Of a DNA stretch of 64,000 bases, positions 1 to 11,721 are shown in pieces. A program made the translations under genes and the position numbers. The notes beneath the pieces are model-generated. The model saw nothing but the letters and a program-made list of their open reading frames with translations, was not told the DNA's origin and made no database searches. The stretch spans positions 13,582,898 to 13,646,897 of the forward strand of contig NW_024037076.1 in assembly GCF_015706575.1 (NCBI RefSeq). Direction: 5' to 3'. Source of the DNA: Patiria miniata (lineage: Eukaryota > Echinodermata > Asteroidea > Valvatida > Asterinidae). Each line of letters begins with the position of its first letter. Position 1 is the first letter of the stretch.

Positions 1-3000
1 ACAACTACTGCTGAGATAATCACTACTGCAGGAGTGACTACAGAGTCTGTGTCCACCCCTGTTGCTGACACAACAACTGCTGATTTGACATCAGCTGTGG
101 AAAGCACATCTGGTAGAGCCACAACCAGAGCTGAAGGTACAAGTACAGTTGTTCAGACCACAATATCTGAAGTAACTACAACTTCTGGTGTGACCATTGA
201 TGCTCAGACCACTGCTGGAGAGCCAACTACTGTTGAATTCACTTCAGCAGCCCAAACAACAACTACTGCTGAGATAATCACTACTGCAGGAGTGACTACA
301 GAGTCTGTGGCCACCCCTGTTGCAGACACAACAACTGCTGATGTGACTTCGGCTGTTGAAAGCACAACTGGTAGAGCCACAACCACAGCTGAAGCTACAA
401 GTACAGTTATTCAGACCACAGTAGCTGAAGTAACTACAACTTCTGGTGTGACCACTGGTGCTGAGACCACTGCTGCAGAGCCAACTACTGTTGAAATCAC
501 TTCAGCAGCCAAAACAACTACTGCTGAGATAATCACTACTGCAGGAGTTACTACAGAGTCTGTGGCCACACCTGTTTCTGACATAACAACTGCTGATGTG
601 ACATCAGCTGTGGAAAGCACAACTGGTAGTGCCACAACCTCAGCTGAAGCTACAAGTACAGTTGTTCAGACCACAGTATCTGAAGTAACTACAACTCCTG
701 GTGTGACCACTGGTGCTGAGACCACTGCTGCAGAGCCAACTACTGTTGAATTCACTTCAGCAGCCCAAACAACTACTGCTGAGATAATCACTACTGCAGG
801 AGTGACTACAGAGTCTGTGGCCAACCCTGTTGCAGACACAACAACTGCTGATGTGACTTCGGCTGTTGAAAGCACAACTGGTAGAGCCACAACCACAGCT
901 GAAGCTACAAGTACAGTTATTCAGACCACAGTAGCTGAAGTAACTACAACTTCTGGTGTGACCACTGGTGCTGAGACCACTGCTGGAGAGCCAACTACTG
1001 TTGAATTGACTTCAGCAGCCCAAACAAAAACTACTGCTGATATAATCACTACTGCAGGAGTGACTACAGAGACTGTGTCCACCCCTGTTGCAGACACAAC
1101 AACTGCTGATGTGACTTCGGCTGTTGAAAGCACAACTGGTAGAGCCACAACCACAGCTGAAGGTACAAGTACAGTTGTTCAGACCACAATATCTGAAGTA
1201 GCTACAACTTCTGGTGTGACCACTGATGCTGAGACCACTGCTGGAGAGCCAACTACTGTTGAATTCACTTCAGCAGCCCAAACAACAACTACTGCTGAGA
1301 TAATCACTACTGCAGGAGTGACTACAGAGTCTGTGTCCACCCCTGTTGCTGACACAACAACTGCTGATTTGACATCAGCTGTGGAAAGCACATCTGGTAG
1401 AGCCACAACCAGAGCTGAAGGTACAAGTACAGTTGTTCAGACCACAATATCTGAAGTAACTACAACTTCTGGTGTGACCACTGATGCTCAGACCACTGCT
1501 GGAGAGCCAACTACTGTTGAATTCACTTCAGCAGCCCAAACAACGACTGCTGAGATAATCACTACTGCAGGAGTGACTACAGAGTCTGTGTCCACCCCTG
1601 TTGCAGGCACAACAACTGCTGATGTGACTTCGGCTGTTGAAAGCACAACTAGTAGTGCCACAACCTCAGCTGAAGCTACAAGTACAGTTGTTCAGACCAC
1701 AGTATCTGAAGTAACAACAACTCCTGGTGTGACCACTGGTGCTGAGACCACTGCTGCAGAGCCAACTACTGTTGAAATCACTTCAGCAGCCCAAACAACT
1801 ACTGCTGAGATAATCACTACTGCAGGAGTGACTACAGAGTCTGTGGCCACCCCTGTTGCAGACACAACAACTGCTGATTTGACATCAGCTGTGAAAAACA
1901 CATCTGGTAGTGCCACAACCTCAGCTGAAGCTACAAGTACAGTTGTTCAGACCACAGTATCTGAAGTAACAACAACTCGTAGTGTGACCACTGGTGCTGA
2001 GACCACTGCTGCAGAGCCAACTACTGTTGAAATCACTTCAGCAGCCCAAACAACTACTGCTGAGATAATCACTACTGCAGGAGTGACTACAGAGTCTGTG
2101 GCCACCCCTGTTGCAGACACAACAACTGCTGATGTGACTTCGGCTGTTGAAAGCACAACTGGTAGAGCCACAACCACAGCTGAAGCTACAAGTACAGTTA
2201 TTCAGACCACAGTAGCTGAAGTAACTACAACTTCTGGTGTGACCACTGGTGCTGAGACCACTGCTGCAGAGCCAACTACTGTTGAAATCACTTCAGCAGC
2301 CAAAACAACTACTGCTGAGATAATCACTACTGCAGGAGTTACTACAGAGTCTGTGGCCACACCTGTTTCAGACATAACAACTGCTGATGTGACATCAGCT
2401 GTGGAAAGCACAACTGGTAGTGCCACAACCTCAGCTGAAGCTACAAGTACAGTTGTTCAGACCACAGTATCTGAAGTAACTACAACTCCTGGTGTGACCA
2501 CTGGTGCTGAGACCACTGCTGCAGAGCCAACTACTGTTGAATTCACTTCAGCAGCCCAAACAACTACTGCTGAGATAATCACTACTGCAGGAGTGACTAC
2601 AGAGTCTGTGGCCAACCCTGTTGCAGACACAACAACTGCTGATGTGACTTCGGCTGTTGAAAGCACAACTGGTAGAGCCACAACCACAGCTGAAGCTACA
2701 AGTACAGTTATTCAGACCACAGTAGCTGAAGTAACTACAACTTCTGGTGTGACCACTGGTGCTGAGACCACTGCTGGAGAGCCAACTACTGTTGAATTGA
2801 CTTCAGCAGCCCAAACAAAAACTACTGCTGAGATAATCACTACTGCAGGAGTGACTACAGAGACTGTGTCCACCCCTGTTGCAGACACAACAACTGCTGA
2901 TGTGACTTCGGCTGTTGAAAGCACAACTGGTAGAGCCACAACCACAGCTGAAGGTACAAGTACAGTTGTTCAGACCACAATATCTGAAGTAGCTACAACT

Positions 3001-6000
3001 TCTGGTGTGACCACTGATGCTCAGACCACTGCTGGAGAGCCAACTACTGTTGAATTCACTTCAGCAGCCCAAACAACTACTGCTGAGATAATCACTACTG
3101 CAGGAGTGACTACAGAGTCTGTGTCCACCCCTGTTGCTGACACAACAACTGCTGATGTGACTTCGGCTGTTGAAAGCAGAACTAGTAGTGCCACAACCTC
3201 AGCTGAAGCTACAAGTACAGTTGTTCAGACCACAGTATCTGAAGTAACAACAACTCCTGGTGTGACCACTGGTGCTGAGACCACTGCTGCAGAGCCAACT
3301 ACTGTTGAAATCACTTCAGCAGCCCAAACAACTACTGCTGAGATAATCACTACTGCAGGAGTGACTACAGAGTCTGTGTCCACCCCTGTTGCTGACACAA
3401 CAACTGCTGATTTGACATCAGCTGTGGAAAGCACATCTGGTAGAGCCACAACCAGAGCTGAAGGTACAAGTACAGTTGTTCAGACCACAATATCTGAAGT
3501 AACTACAACTTCTGGTGTGACCACTGATGCTCAGACCACTGCTGGAGAGCCAACCACTGTTGAATTCACTTCAGCAGCCCAAACAACAACTACTGCTGAG
3601 ATAATCACTACTGCAGGAGTGACTACAGAGTCTGTGTCCACCCCTGTTGCAGACACAACAACTGCTGATGTGACTTCGGCTGTTGAAAGCAGAACTAGTA
3701 GTGCCACAACCTCAGCTGAAGCTACAAGTACAGTTGTTCAGACCACAGTATCTGAAGTAACAACAACTCCTGGTGTGACCACTGGTGCTGAGACCACTGC
3801 TGCAGAGCCAACTACTGTTGAAATCACTTCAGCAGCCCAAACAACTACTGCTGAGATAATCACTACTGCAGGAGTGACTACAGAGTCTGTGGCCACCCCT
3901 GTTGCAGACACAACAACTGCTGATTTGACATCAGCTGTGAAAAACACATCTGGTAGTGCCACAACCTCAGCTGAAGCTACAAGTACAGTTGTTCAGACCA
4001 CAGTATCTGAAGTAACAACAACTCTTAGTGTGACCACTGGTGCTGAGACCACTGCTGCAGAGCCAACTACTGTTGAAATCACTTCAGCAGCCCAAACAAC
4101 TACTGCTGAGATAATCACTACTGCAGGAGTGACTACAGAGTCTGTGGCCACCCCTGTTGCAGACACAACAACTGCTGATGTAACTTCGGCTGTTGAAAGC
4201 ACAACTGGTAGAGCCACAACCACAGCTGAAGCTACAAGTACAGTTATTCAGACCACAGTAGCTGAAGTAACTACAACTTCTGGTGTGACCACTGGTGCTG
4301 AGACCACTGCTGCAGAGCCAACTACTGTTGAAATCACTTCAGCAGCCAAAACAACTACTGCTGAGATAATCACTACTGCAGGAGTTACTACAGAGTCTGT
4401 GGCCACACCTGTTTCAGACATAACAACTGCTGATGTGACATCAGCTGTGGAAAGCACAACTGGTAGTGCCACAACCTCAGCTGAAGCTACAAGTACAGTT
4501 GTTCAGACCACAGTATCTGAAGTAACTACAACTCCTGGTGTGACCACTGGTGCTGAGACCACTGCTGCAGAGCCAACTACTGTTGAATTCACTTCAGACG
4601 CCCAAACAACAACTACTGCTGAGATAATCACTACTGCAGGAGTGACTACAGAGTCTGTGTCCACCCCTGTTGCAGACACAACAACTGCTGATGTAACTTC
4701 GGCTGTTGAAAGCACAACTGGTAGAGCCACAACCACAGCTGAAGCCACAAGTACAGTTGTTCAGACCACAGTATCTGAAGTAACTACAACTTCTGGTGTG
4801 ACCACTGGTGCTGAGACCACGGCTGCAGAGCGAACTACTGTTGAAATCACTTCAGCAGCCCAAACAACTACTGCTGAGATAATCACTACTGCAGGAGTGA
4901 CTACAGAGTCTGTGTCCACCCCTGTTGCTGACACAACAACTGCTGATGTGACATCATCTGTGGAAAGCACATCTGGTAGAGCCACAACCACAGTTGCAGC
5001 TACAAGTACAGTTATTCAGACAACAATATCTGAACTAACAACAAGTTCTGATGTGACCACAGATGCTCAGACCACTGCTGCAGAGCCAACAACTGTTGAA
5101 ATCACTTCAGCAGCCCAAACAACTACTGCTGAGATAATCACTACTGCAGGAGTGACTACAGAGTCTGTGTCCACCCCTGTTGCTGACACAACAACTGCTG
5201 ATGTGACATCAGCTGTGGAAAGCACAACTGGTAGAGCCACAACCACAGCTGAAGCTACAAGTACAGTTATTCAGACCACAGTAGCTGAAGTAACTACAAC
5301 TTCTGGTGTGACCACTGCTGCAGAGCCAACTACTGTTGAAATCACTTCATCAGCCCAAACAACTACTGCTGAGATAATCACTACTGCAGGAGTGACTACA
5401 GAGTCTTTGTCCACCCCTGTTGCTGACACAACAACTGCTGATGTGACGTCAGCTGTGGAAAGCACAACTGGTAGAGCCACAACCACAGCTGAAGCTACGA
5501 ATACAGTTATTCAGACCACAGTATCTGAAGTAACTACAACTTCTGGTGTGACCACTGATGCTCAGACCACTGCTGCTGAGCCAACTACTGTTGAAATCAC
5601 TTCAGCAGCCAAAACAACTACTGCTGAGATAATCACTACTGCAGGAGTGACTACAGAGTCTGTGTCCTCCCCTGTTGCTGACACAACAACTGCTGATGTG
5701 ACGTCAGGTGTGGAAAGCACAACTGGTAGAGCCACTACCACAGCTGAAGCTACAACTATAGTTATTCAGACCACAGTAGCTGAAGTAACTACAACTCCCG
5801 GTGTGACCACTAGTGCTGAGACCACTGCTGCAGAGCCAACTACTGTTGAAATCACTTCAGCATCACAAACAACTACTGCTGAGATAATCACTACTGCAGG
5901 AGTGACTTCAAGTTCTGTGTCCACCCCTGTTGCAGAGACCACAACTGCTGATTTGACGTCAGCTGTGGAAAGCACAACTGGTAGAGCCACAACCACAGCT

Positions 6001-6090
6001 GAGGCTACAAGTACATTTATTCAGACCACAATATCTGAAGTGCCTACAACTTCTGGTGTGAGCACTGATGCTCAGACCACTGCTGTAGAG
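1..6090 (+). repeat. 255-bp (85-residue) tandem array, first block
   Basis: About 24 head-to-tail units, recognisable by GAGATAATCACTACTGCAGG (or close variants) near 12, 271, 526, 781, 1040, 1297 and so on to about 5880. Most spacings are 255 bp. Some are 258 bp from an extra ACA/ACT codon, and one near 5310 is 240 bp because five codons are missing, so all length changes keep frame. Units differ by linked substitutions, and blocks of 7-8 units recur (see findings). The last units, from about 5700 on, are the most diverged, as expected at an array edge that escapes homogenisation. Confidence 0.95.
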
Positions 6091-7204
6091 CCAACTACTG
6101 TTGCTGGAGGTACGACCACAGAGCAGGGAATAACTACAGCTGCGCAGACATCAGCTGGTGTGAGCACATCTCTTGGAATAACCACTGGTATTGAGACTAC
6201 TGTTGCAGAGAGCAGTACAGACGCTTTATCCACCAGAACATCCCAGACAACTCCAGAGGTAGCCACAACCGGCAGAAGTACCACTGTTGCTGATACTACT
6301 GTTGACGTCGAGACTACCACACAAGGTTTGACTATATCTGTAGAAACAACTGTCTCTAAAGGTGTCACCGCAGATCAGGTAACAACTACAGATGCTATCA
6401 TCACATCTACCAAGTCCACTACTGCAGATGTAGAGACTAGCACAGCAGGTGGTACATCAACAACTCCGGAGGAGAGAGTTACAACAGCTGGTGCTTCAAC
6501 TGTTGAGGAAGGTACTGTCACACCTCCTACAATAACTCCAGTTGCTGTAACCACTATTTCCACTCCAGAAAATGCAGTGACAGATATAGTTTCCACCAGA
6601 TCTGAAACTACAAGGTTAACAGAGACAAGCACACAAGCTGAGACTTCATACTTGGAAACCACAATGCTGGGAACAACCTCAGCTACAGCAACTAAAGCTA
6701 CAACGGCAGGAATAAGCTATGGTGCTCACACAACTACTTTAGAGACAACAGCAACAGCAGCTGGAACAACCAGTGGAACCAACACAACTACCATTGGTAA
6801 CGGTACTACTGTGGTTCGAAAAACAGCTACAGCTGCACAGACTCCAGCTGATATAACCACAATTGCAGCAATAACAAGTGGTACTGAGGCAACTGCTTCA
6901 GAGGAAACATCTCCGGTAACTACTGTTGCAGCCAAAATTTTCACTACAGCAAAAACAACAACTACTGTGCCTGAAACATTCTCTAAATCTGCCATCACAA
7001 CAGTTGACTTTAGTTCACCTTCGCCAAAAACTAGTAAGGCCACTACTGGAACTCAGGTTTCAAGAACAATTGCCCCTGAAGTAACCACTGGTCTAGAGAA
7101 AACTTCTGCAAGTTACACTACCTCCGCTACTCAGATTGCAACTGTTGAAGTAGCCACAATAGTAATGACGGAGACCACCACTGCTTCTTTATTGACAACA
7201 ACAG
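1..7204 (+). CDS. Giant mucin-like protein, upstream exon (5' partial)
   Basis: The reading frame is open from base 1 with no in-frame stop until the intron, giving about 2,400 codons. There is no credible start: the repeats have no Met, and the exon clearly continues upstream of the window. Residues 1 to about 2,030 are tandem 85-residue units; a typical unit has about 31 Thr, 7 Ser, 8 Glu, 2 Asp, 1 Arg and only 2 Pro. I see no Cys or Trp. The last ~370 residues are diverged Thr/Ser-rich sequence. The exon ends after the first base of a codon (G at 7204), and joining it to 11722 restores GCT and keeps the downstream frame open. Composition fits a heavily O-glycosylated secreted or surface mucin; this is inferred from composition because no folded domain is visible. 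A Thr-rich adhesive, silk or cuticle protein is an alternative. Confidence 0.82.
566..4500 (+). repeat. Higher-order block repeats inside the first 255-bp array
   Basis: A distinctive unit encoding TPVSDITTADV recurs with its codons for PVSD starting at 571, 2362 and 4408. The spacings are 1791 bp and 2046 bp, or 7 and 8 units. Neighbouring units follow in the same order: the next unit after the first two copies encodes VANPVAD, and the one after that TETVSTP. After the third copy the order diverges. This is the pattern left by unequal exchange or segmental duplication of multi-unit blocks. Confidence 0.8.
6091..7204 (+). other. Diverged, mostly non-repetitive Thr/Ser-rich exon tail
   Basis: After the 255-bp array the frame stays open but regular repetition fades. 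The stretch remains Thr/Ser/Ala-rich and, unlike the arrays, contains Asn in two N-glycosylation sequons (Asn codons at 6781, N-T-T, and 6799, N-G-T), plus Tyr, Phe, His and several Lys. It includes one diverged copy of the A-B part of the 333-residue unit. It is probably an old edge of the array, no longer homogenised, joining two mucin blocks. Confidence 0.7.
6190..6530 (+). repeat. Relic of modules A and B of the 999-bp unit
   Basis: Codons from 6190 encode IETTVAESSTDALSTRTSQT and continue with PEVATTGRSTTVADTTVDVE, almost the same as module A of the second array (compare 11877-12131). The relic of A is about 80 residues, five shorter than normal. A weaker B-like segment follows from about 6430 (GGTSTTPEERVTTAGASTVE). 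The upstream flank also matches, with GGTACGACCACAGAGCAGGG from 6110 against the very similar sequence near 11797. So the 999-bp family already existed on the upstream side of the intron. Confidence 0.85.
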
Positions 7205-7210
7205 GTACGG
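7201..7210 (+). other. Splice donor, phase 1
   Basis: The sequence ACAG|GTACGG fits the exon/intron consensus, with GT at 7205-7206. It is chosen because the coding texture stops abruptly here (TTTTTTTAAATGATAATATG follows), and because joining 7204 to 11722 preserves frame. If unspliced, the frame reads ten more codons and stops at 7234-7236. Confidence 0.8.
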
Positions 7211-8044
7211 TTTTTTTAAATGATAATATGTATTGAAGCAAGTGCAAATGAAAATGCCATAGTTACATAGGTGTTCATATACATCCTGGGGTTGTTGTTA
7301 CTTGTTTATTATTATTACAAATGAGGCACGAGAAAAAAAATCATTTATGCGTGATATTTTCACACTATTTATGAAGCATAAGAATGAAACAGGTGTAACA
7401 TTGAGACACACAAACTATGGCAATTTAATTTGTACTTAATATATTTTTCACATGATATTTTGATTATATTAATCTTGAATCATTTCATCATATGCATGTT
7501 CACTATTTCTGTTATATGTTTGTTTATCTTTGTGTTTTTCATACATGTATATATTCACTTTCAATTTCATGTGCTGGTTTATTCACTTCATGCATTCTGG
7601 ACTGCCTATTTTGTTTTGACTTTCATGGGTATCTGCAGAAGTAAACATTTAAAGTTATCTATACTATCTTCATTTTACCTAGGTTACTTTAGCATAGTGA
7701 TATGGTTAGTTAGGATTACTTGACGGGATTGTTTAATTCTGCAGATATATGAAACGATGATGCAAACCATGTTTTATGTATAACTCTATACAAAACAAAG
7801 TACGTCCCATGTATGAATTTGTAAGTGAAACAGTGCAATTGTCATTATTGTCCATTCTGCTCTAAGATCTAACGTGATGTCATGTATTTTAATTTAACCC
7901 ATTTCATGTATTAGTACATGTTCTGTCCAAACCACATTGCCTATTATGGTACTCTGTATTTCATCCAAAACCAGCACCAAAAGGTTTATCAATTCATCAG
8001 GGAATAATAACGATGTAAAAAAATGTATCACTAAGGGAATAAAT

Positions 8045-8500
8045 ATGTGCTTGGTGGGTTTTCAACGAGTATTTATAAAACGGGCCTGGACGAAGATATG
8101 TGGCTCGGCCCATGATCCTTGACTGGGCCCCAAGCTGGTTTTAAACTTTCTTGTTTCATAACGGCCAAGCACATGTTTATTCCCATTCATAAATACCTTT
8201 CATTCAAAAAGTCAAAACAAGTCAACAATTTTACTTCATTTGTTTCGAAACACCCCTCAAGCCATGTTTATGGTATGTGCATCTTGCGAGTAGTACAAAT
8301 AATCTCCTTGTATGGAAATTGGCATGTGCGTGGCACATAATACATGATGTGGTGCAGAATGCGGTGGTATGGGTCTAGTGTGAATTTATGACTCTGTGAA
8401 GTATGCACTCATTGGTAATATTTCACCGGCAAATTGTTTAAAACCAGCCAGTCCTTGTTTTATCAACTGTTTAAAACCGCCCACTCGGCGTGCTCTTGAC
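8045..8500. repeat. Imperfect inverted repeat, possibly a decayed small DNA element
   Basis: GCTGGTTTTAAAC at 8134-8146 is the exact reverse complement of GTTTAAAACCAGC at 8436-8448, and a near copy, GTTTAAAACCGCC, follows at 8469-8481. The left side also has a weaker match (GGTGGGTTTTCAACGAG near 8055 and ATAAAACGGGCCTGG near 8076) to the reverse complement of the right arm. This is consistent with a non-autonomous element carrying subterminal repeats, but no clear target-site duplication or transposase is visible. Confidence 0.35.
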
Positions 8501-8870
8501 CAATATGAATGGGTAAACTGTCTCAGATTTTTTTGAATGATCGTTACATTTGTTGTAGGTGCTTTTTGATTAATATTTGTTGAACGGTATGGTTGTAATT
8601 TAGCAACTTTGAGTTTTAACTTGTTATTATTTCTTCTCATCCAGCGATCTGACTGAGAAACTGCTTCATAACCAAATGCTATGGGAAAGGTTTTTCATTA
8701 ACATTTAACTAACATATTTTTGTATGGGTGTCCCAAAATTTCAAATTAAGATACTGTAAACACCAGACATCTGAACGCTGAGCGAGTATTTTATCAATTT
8801 TATTTAACGTACATATGTGAGAGGAACGTACCCATCACTGTTCGTATTGAAGGTCAGAACTGCATGATAA

Positions 8871-8930
8871 TACTAATTATTACTAATTCTTACTAATCTT
8901 TACGCATTCTTACTCGTTCTTAGTCGTCCC
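8871..8930. repeat. Degenerate 10-bp tandem repeat (six copies)
   Basis: Read in tens from 8871: TACTAATTAT, TACTAATTCT, TACTAATCTT, TACGCATTCT, TACTCGTTCT, TAGTCGTCCC. Identity falls steadily from left to right. It is a small intronic minisatellite. Confidence 0.75.
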
Positions 8931-9475
8931 TCATTGCACCGAAACTTTAGGAATAAGATAAAAAATCCTAATTAAACATTACCAATGAAAGCATCTGGCT
9001 AAACAGTGTCATGATTGAAGCTGTTGAAACACCCATTTCAATGTTTTGATATTTCTGACTGCTTGGAACAGGATAGTAAGTGTGAGGCCTTTTCGTTTTC
9101 TAACATTTCTAATTTTGTGTATCCCGTGTTTCTTTCATCTTGGTTTGGGAATGTGTTTTAATCAAGTTATTGGCTGATTAATCTGTAACATTCTGTTGTG
9201 AACCCTTTGTGTAATACAGACCCACTTCACTAACTTATACGTCCAATATGTTACATTACTCCCTAATTTTCAGTTTGCCTTAGTAATATCCATAGTGACT
9301 CGCATCCGTGTTTCACTAATGGGGGTAAAAGTTTTTCACTGTCTTGTAATTACACAAAGAAATTCAAATGTGTTTGCTTCATATTATGCTTTCATATCAA
9401 AAACAGAAACAAATAGAAGGAACCCCTCATGTTTTTGCTGGTCACAGAGGGGCCAGTCAATACATGTAGTCTTTG

Positions 9476-9525
9476 TACCTGACTGACTCACTGACTTATT
9501 TAATGTCTCACTGACTGACTGACTA
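9476..9525. repeat. Imperfect ACTG-type simple repeat
   Basis: Runs of GACTGACTCACTGACT and CTCACTGACTGACTGACTAA interrupted by about 14 bases. It is an ordinary intronic microsatellite and decaying. Confidence 0.6.
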
Positions 9526-11700
9526 ATACTTGATAAGTCTCTCACTAAATGACTGTTCTTCATGTGTCACTTTTTAAATAAACTTGTTACCTTTTTGCAA
9601 CACGTTACCTCTACATTTGAAAATTTTAACCATTCTAGATCAGTTGAATAGGGTTTTGTATCCTCCGTGACCAGCTTAACAAGGCCTGCCTAGTCTTGTT
9701 TGAAACATATTTAAACAAGCTATTGAAAAGTAAAAACAGTCATGGGCAAAGATCACCATGGACCTTTCCTTGCTAAACTCTGCTGTTCTGTTTTCTTGCT
9801 GTTCTGTGTTATACGCATAAGTTTCCTTTGTTTGCCCTTAAGTCACATATGGCATATGTTTACAGGAGCAGAAAGTTCATTCACTGAACGTCTTCTAGAA
9901 TACTAGTTTTGCAATTAATGATTTGAATTACTTGCAACTAAAGCTACATATACTCGGTAACCAAAGTGTAATGATTTGCTGATTGAAAGATGCATTTTAC
10001 AATCTTGGAGACTGAAGTATGAATTATTGCAACTGAATTTAATAAAGCTCAATGTTGTGGTTTTATTGAACAATTACTCTAGAGATTACCATTTCTATAG
10101 CCATTAATACGTTGAATCTTATACAACTCTGAGTGTCCGTTGTTGGCTGTATGCTTCTGACAGAGAAATATATTGTTTCTGCAACAAAAATTCAGAATAT
10201 CACTTTTATTTTAGTGCCAGTTAAACATTGTTCAATATTTATTCTCCCATGCTCTTGTTAATTTCTTCCAATAATATGGCAATCACTTCAATTTATTACG
10301 TACCATGCTTTTTTCTTGTTTCATTTCACATGTTTGTTTTAATACTCATGCCTATAATAGCTATTTCAGTTAATAGCTCTTAGTTATTGATTATTTATTA
10401 TTCTTTTTATATTCTCCCTTAATCATTATATAGTTATAGTGCATTTTGTGATGCTATCCATCTGTTTTATGTGTACCTGTGTATAATTATGTTTGCTGCC
10501 AAAATTAATCGAAATATTATCACAAATCATATTTAAAAAAAACCTGTTCAATTACTAGAATATGTATGCATTTGCCATCTCATTTTTCATTTTGTGCCAT
10601 ATTTATATTGTTCATTTTATTTTCAAATTTACATTTCGATTTGAAACATGAATATTCAGAAATTCTTGCTTTGAATTTTGTAATTTGTTAAAGTATCATT
10701 TCATTCATTTTCATATGTCTTTAGCAAAAGAAAAATAATTATACATTCATTCTTTGCATTATGGTCATTTAATAATTCATGATTGATTTCATATTTCATT
10801 TCAAGTATCATCCATACGACCCTAGATACATACATTTTAATCAACTCAAATCAGCCAAATTGATAGAGTGTATAGTGCATTCAGACATAAAATGTAACAT
10901 AAGTTCATCTGATTTGATTCCCATGTTCATCGCTAAATCTAATTTGATTGATTTTGGCTGTTTTGTGAAGGTTATCATATTATCGTTCTCTTTTACATTT
11001 TGTATTATATCTGTCTACTGAATAGTACTTGATAGTGTATATGCTATTACAGTGCAAGTTTTACCAAAACTACTAGATTGGAACATCTTTGCAGTTGCAA
11101 TGTGCAGAACAACTCTTTTGGAAAAGTTATCTTTTCAACAACAAAATTCTAATCACAAAGTGTATGTATTCAAAACGAACCGAATTCTTAAACAACCTTA
11201 CACAATTTGGTGAACACACAGTCATTTTAAAGAGACACAGTAAACAAAACTAGAACATATCAATGTCTAAGTGTTTAAAAGCTTTTGTTAGACTCACACA
11301 GACAAACTGACCTGAACGTCATGGGCAAGACTGTCAAGTTAAAATGAAAGAACAGCTCAGAACTCCAGTCTTTTGGGAATTCAAAATAGTTTGCATGCAG
11401 GTATGTATAAATCATCCAAATGGTTAATGTCATTTTCGATTTTTTAAATTACATTTTTGAGCAATTTCCACGTTAACATCATTCATTATTCATTTGCCAT
11501 TGTAAACTCATCAAATTGATCAACTTTCAAATGATGGCCAAAATAGTATATAGTAAATCATTTTGTCAGTTACATTTCCATAACTACTAATTAGGTAAAC
11601 TAATAAAATCAATTTGGTTCATAATCAATACTTCTGTCATGATTGTAATAGTTATTTTGTATGAACAACTTAAGTGTCAAAAGCTGAAATGATTGTTACA

Positions 11701-11721
11701 TTTATTTCTACTATTCCACAG
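11701..11721 (+). other. Splice acceptor, phase 1
   Basis: A pyrimidine-rich stretch (TTTATTTCTACTATTCCACAG) ends in AG at 11720-11721. Coding texture starts immediately at 11722 and, with the G at 7204 completing the codon, reads AAQTKADQATSAEATT in the same frame as the long open region from 11973. The junction CCACAG|CTGCTCA also resembles the in-repeat sequence CCACAGCTGCTCA. Confidence 0.8.

Larger units (their letters stand above)
7205..11721 (+). other. Phase-1 intron, 4,517 bp, between the two mucin arrays
   Basis: AT-rich sequence with many stops in all frames and none of the Thr-repeat texture. I see no second gene, tRNA, rRNA or recognisable transposon coding sequence. Local structures are a short inverted repeat at 8134-8481, a degenerate 10-bp tandem repeat at 8871-8930 and an ACTG-type simple repeat near 9476-9525. 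AATAAA hexamers occur (for example 10041-10046), but with no other sign of a gene end. The region from about 9,530 to 11,700 shows only AT-rich intronic sequence with no feature I can support. Phase-1 introns are common between modules of extracellular proteins. Confidence 0.8.

Noticed and set aside
34-36. Translation start at the beginning of the first open frame
   Set aside because: The codon is GTG inside a repeat unit, and the frame is already open upstream to base 1, so the exon is simply cut by the window.
7205-7236. A natural C-terminus made by reading into the intron
   Set aside because: The frame does continue for ten codons to a stop at 7234-7236, but a good donor lies at 7205, an acceptor at 11721 restores frame, and there is no membrane anchor or cysteine-rich end. 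A rare retained-intron isoform cannot be excluded.
7430-7723. 97-codon hydrophobic open frame in the intron
   Set aside because: Its Ile/Phe/Leu-rich content is what AT-rich DNA encodes by chance. There is no promoter, splice or family evidence, and it lies within the intron.
7937-8340. Two short + strand open frames in the intron (7937-8122, 8119-8340)
   Set aside because: They are short, overlapping, of mixed composition and not recognisable, and partly cover the inverted-repeat structure.
8386-8640. 84-codon minus-strand open frame in the intron
   Set aside because: Part of it is the right arm of the inverted repeat. There is no recognisable domain, and it is probably a chance frame.
10779-11021. 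80-codon + strand open frame in the intron
   Set aside because: AT-rich chance frame with no family resemblance.
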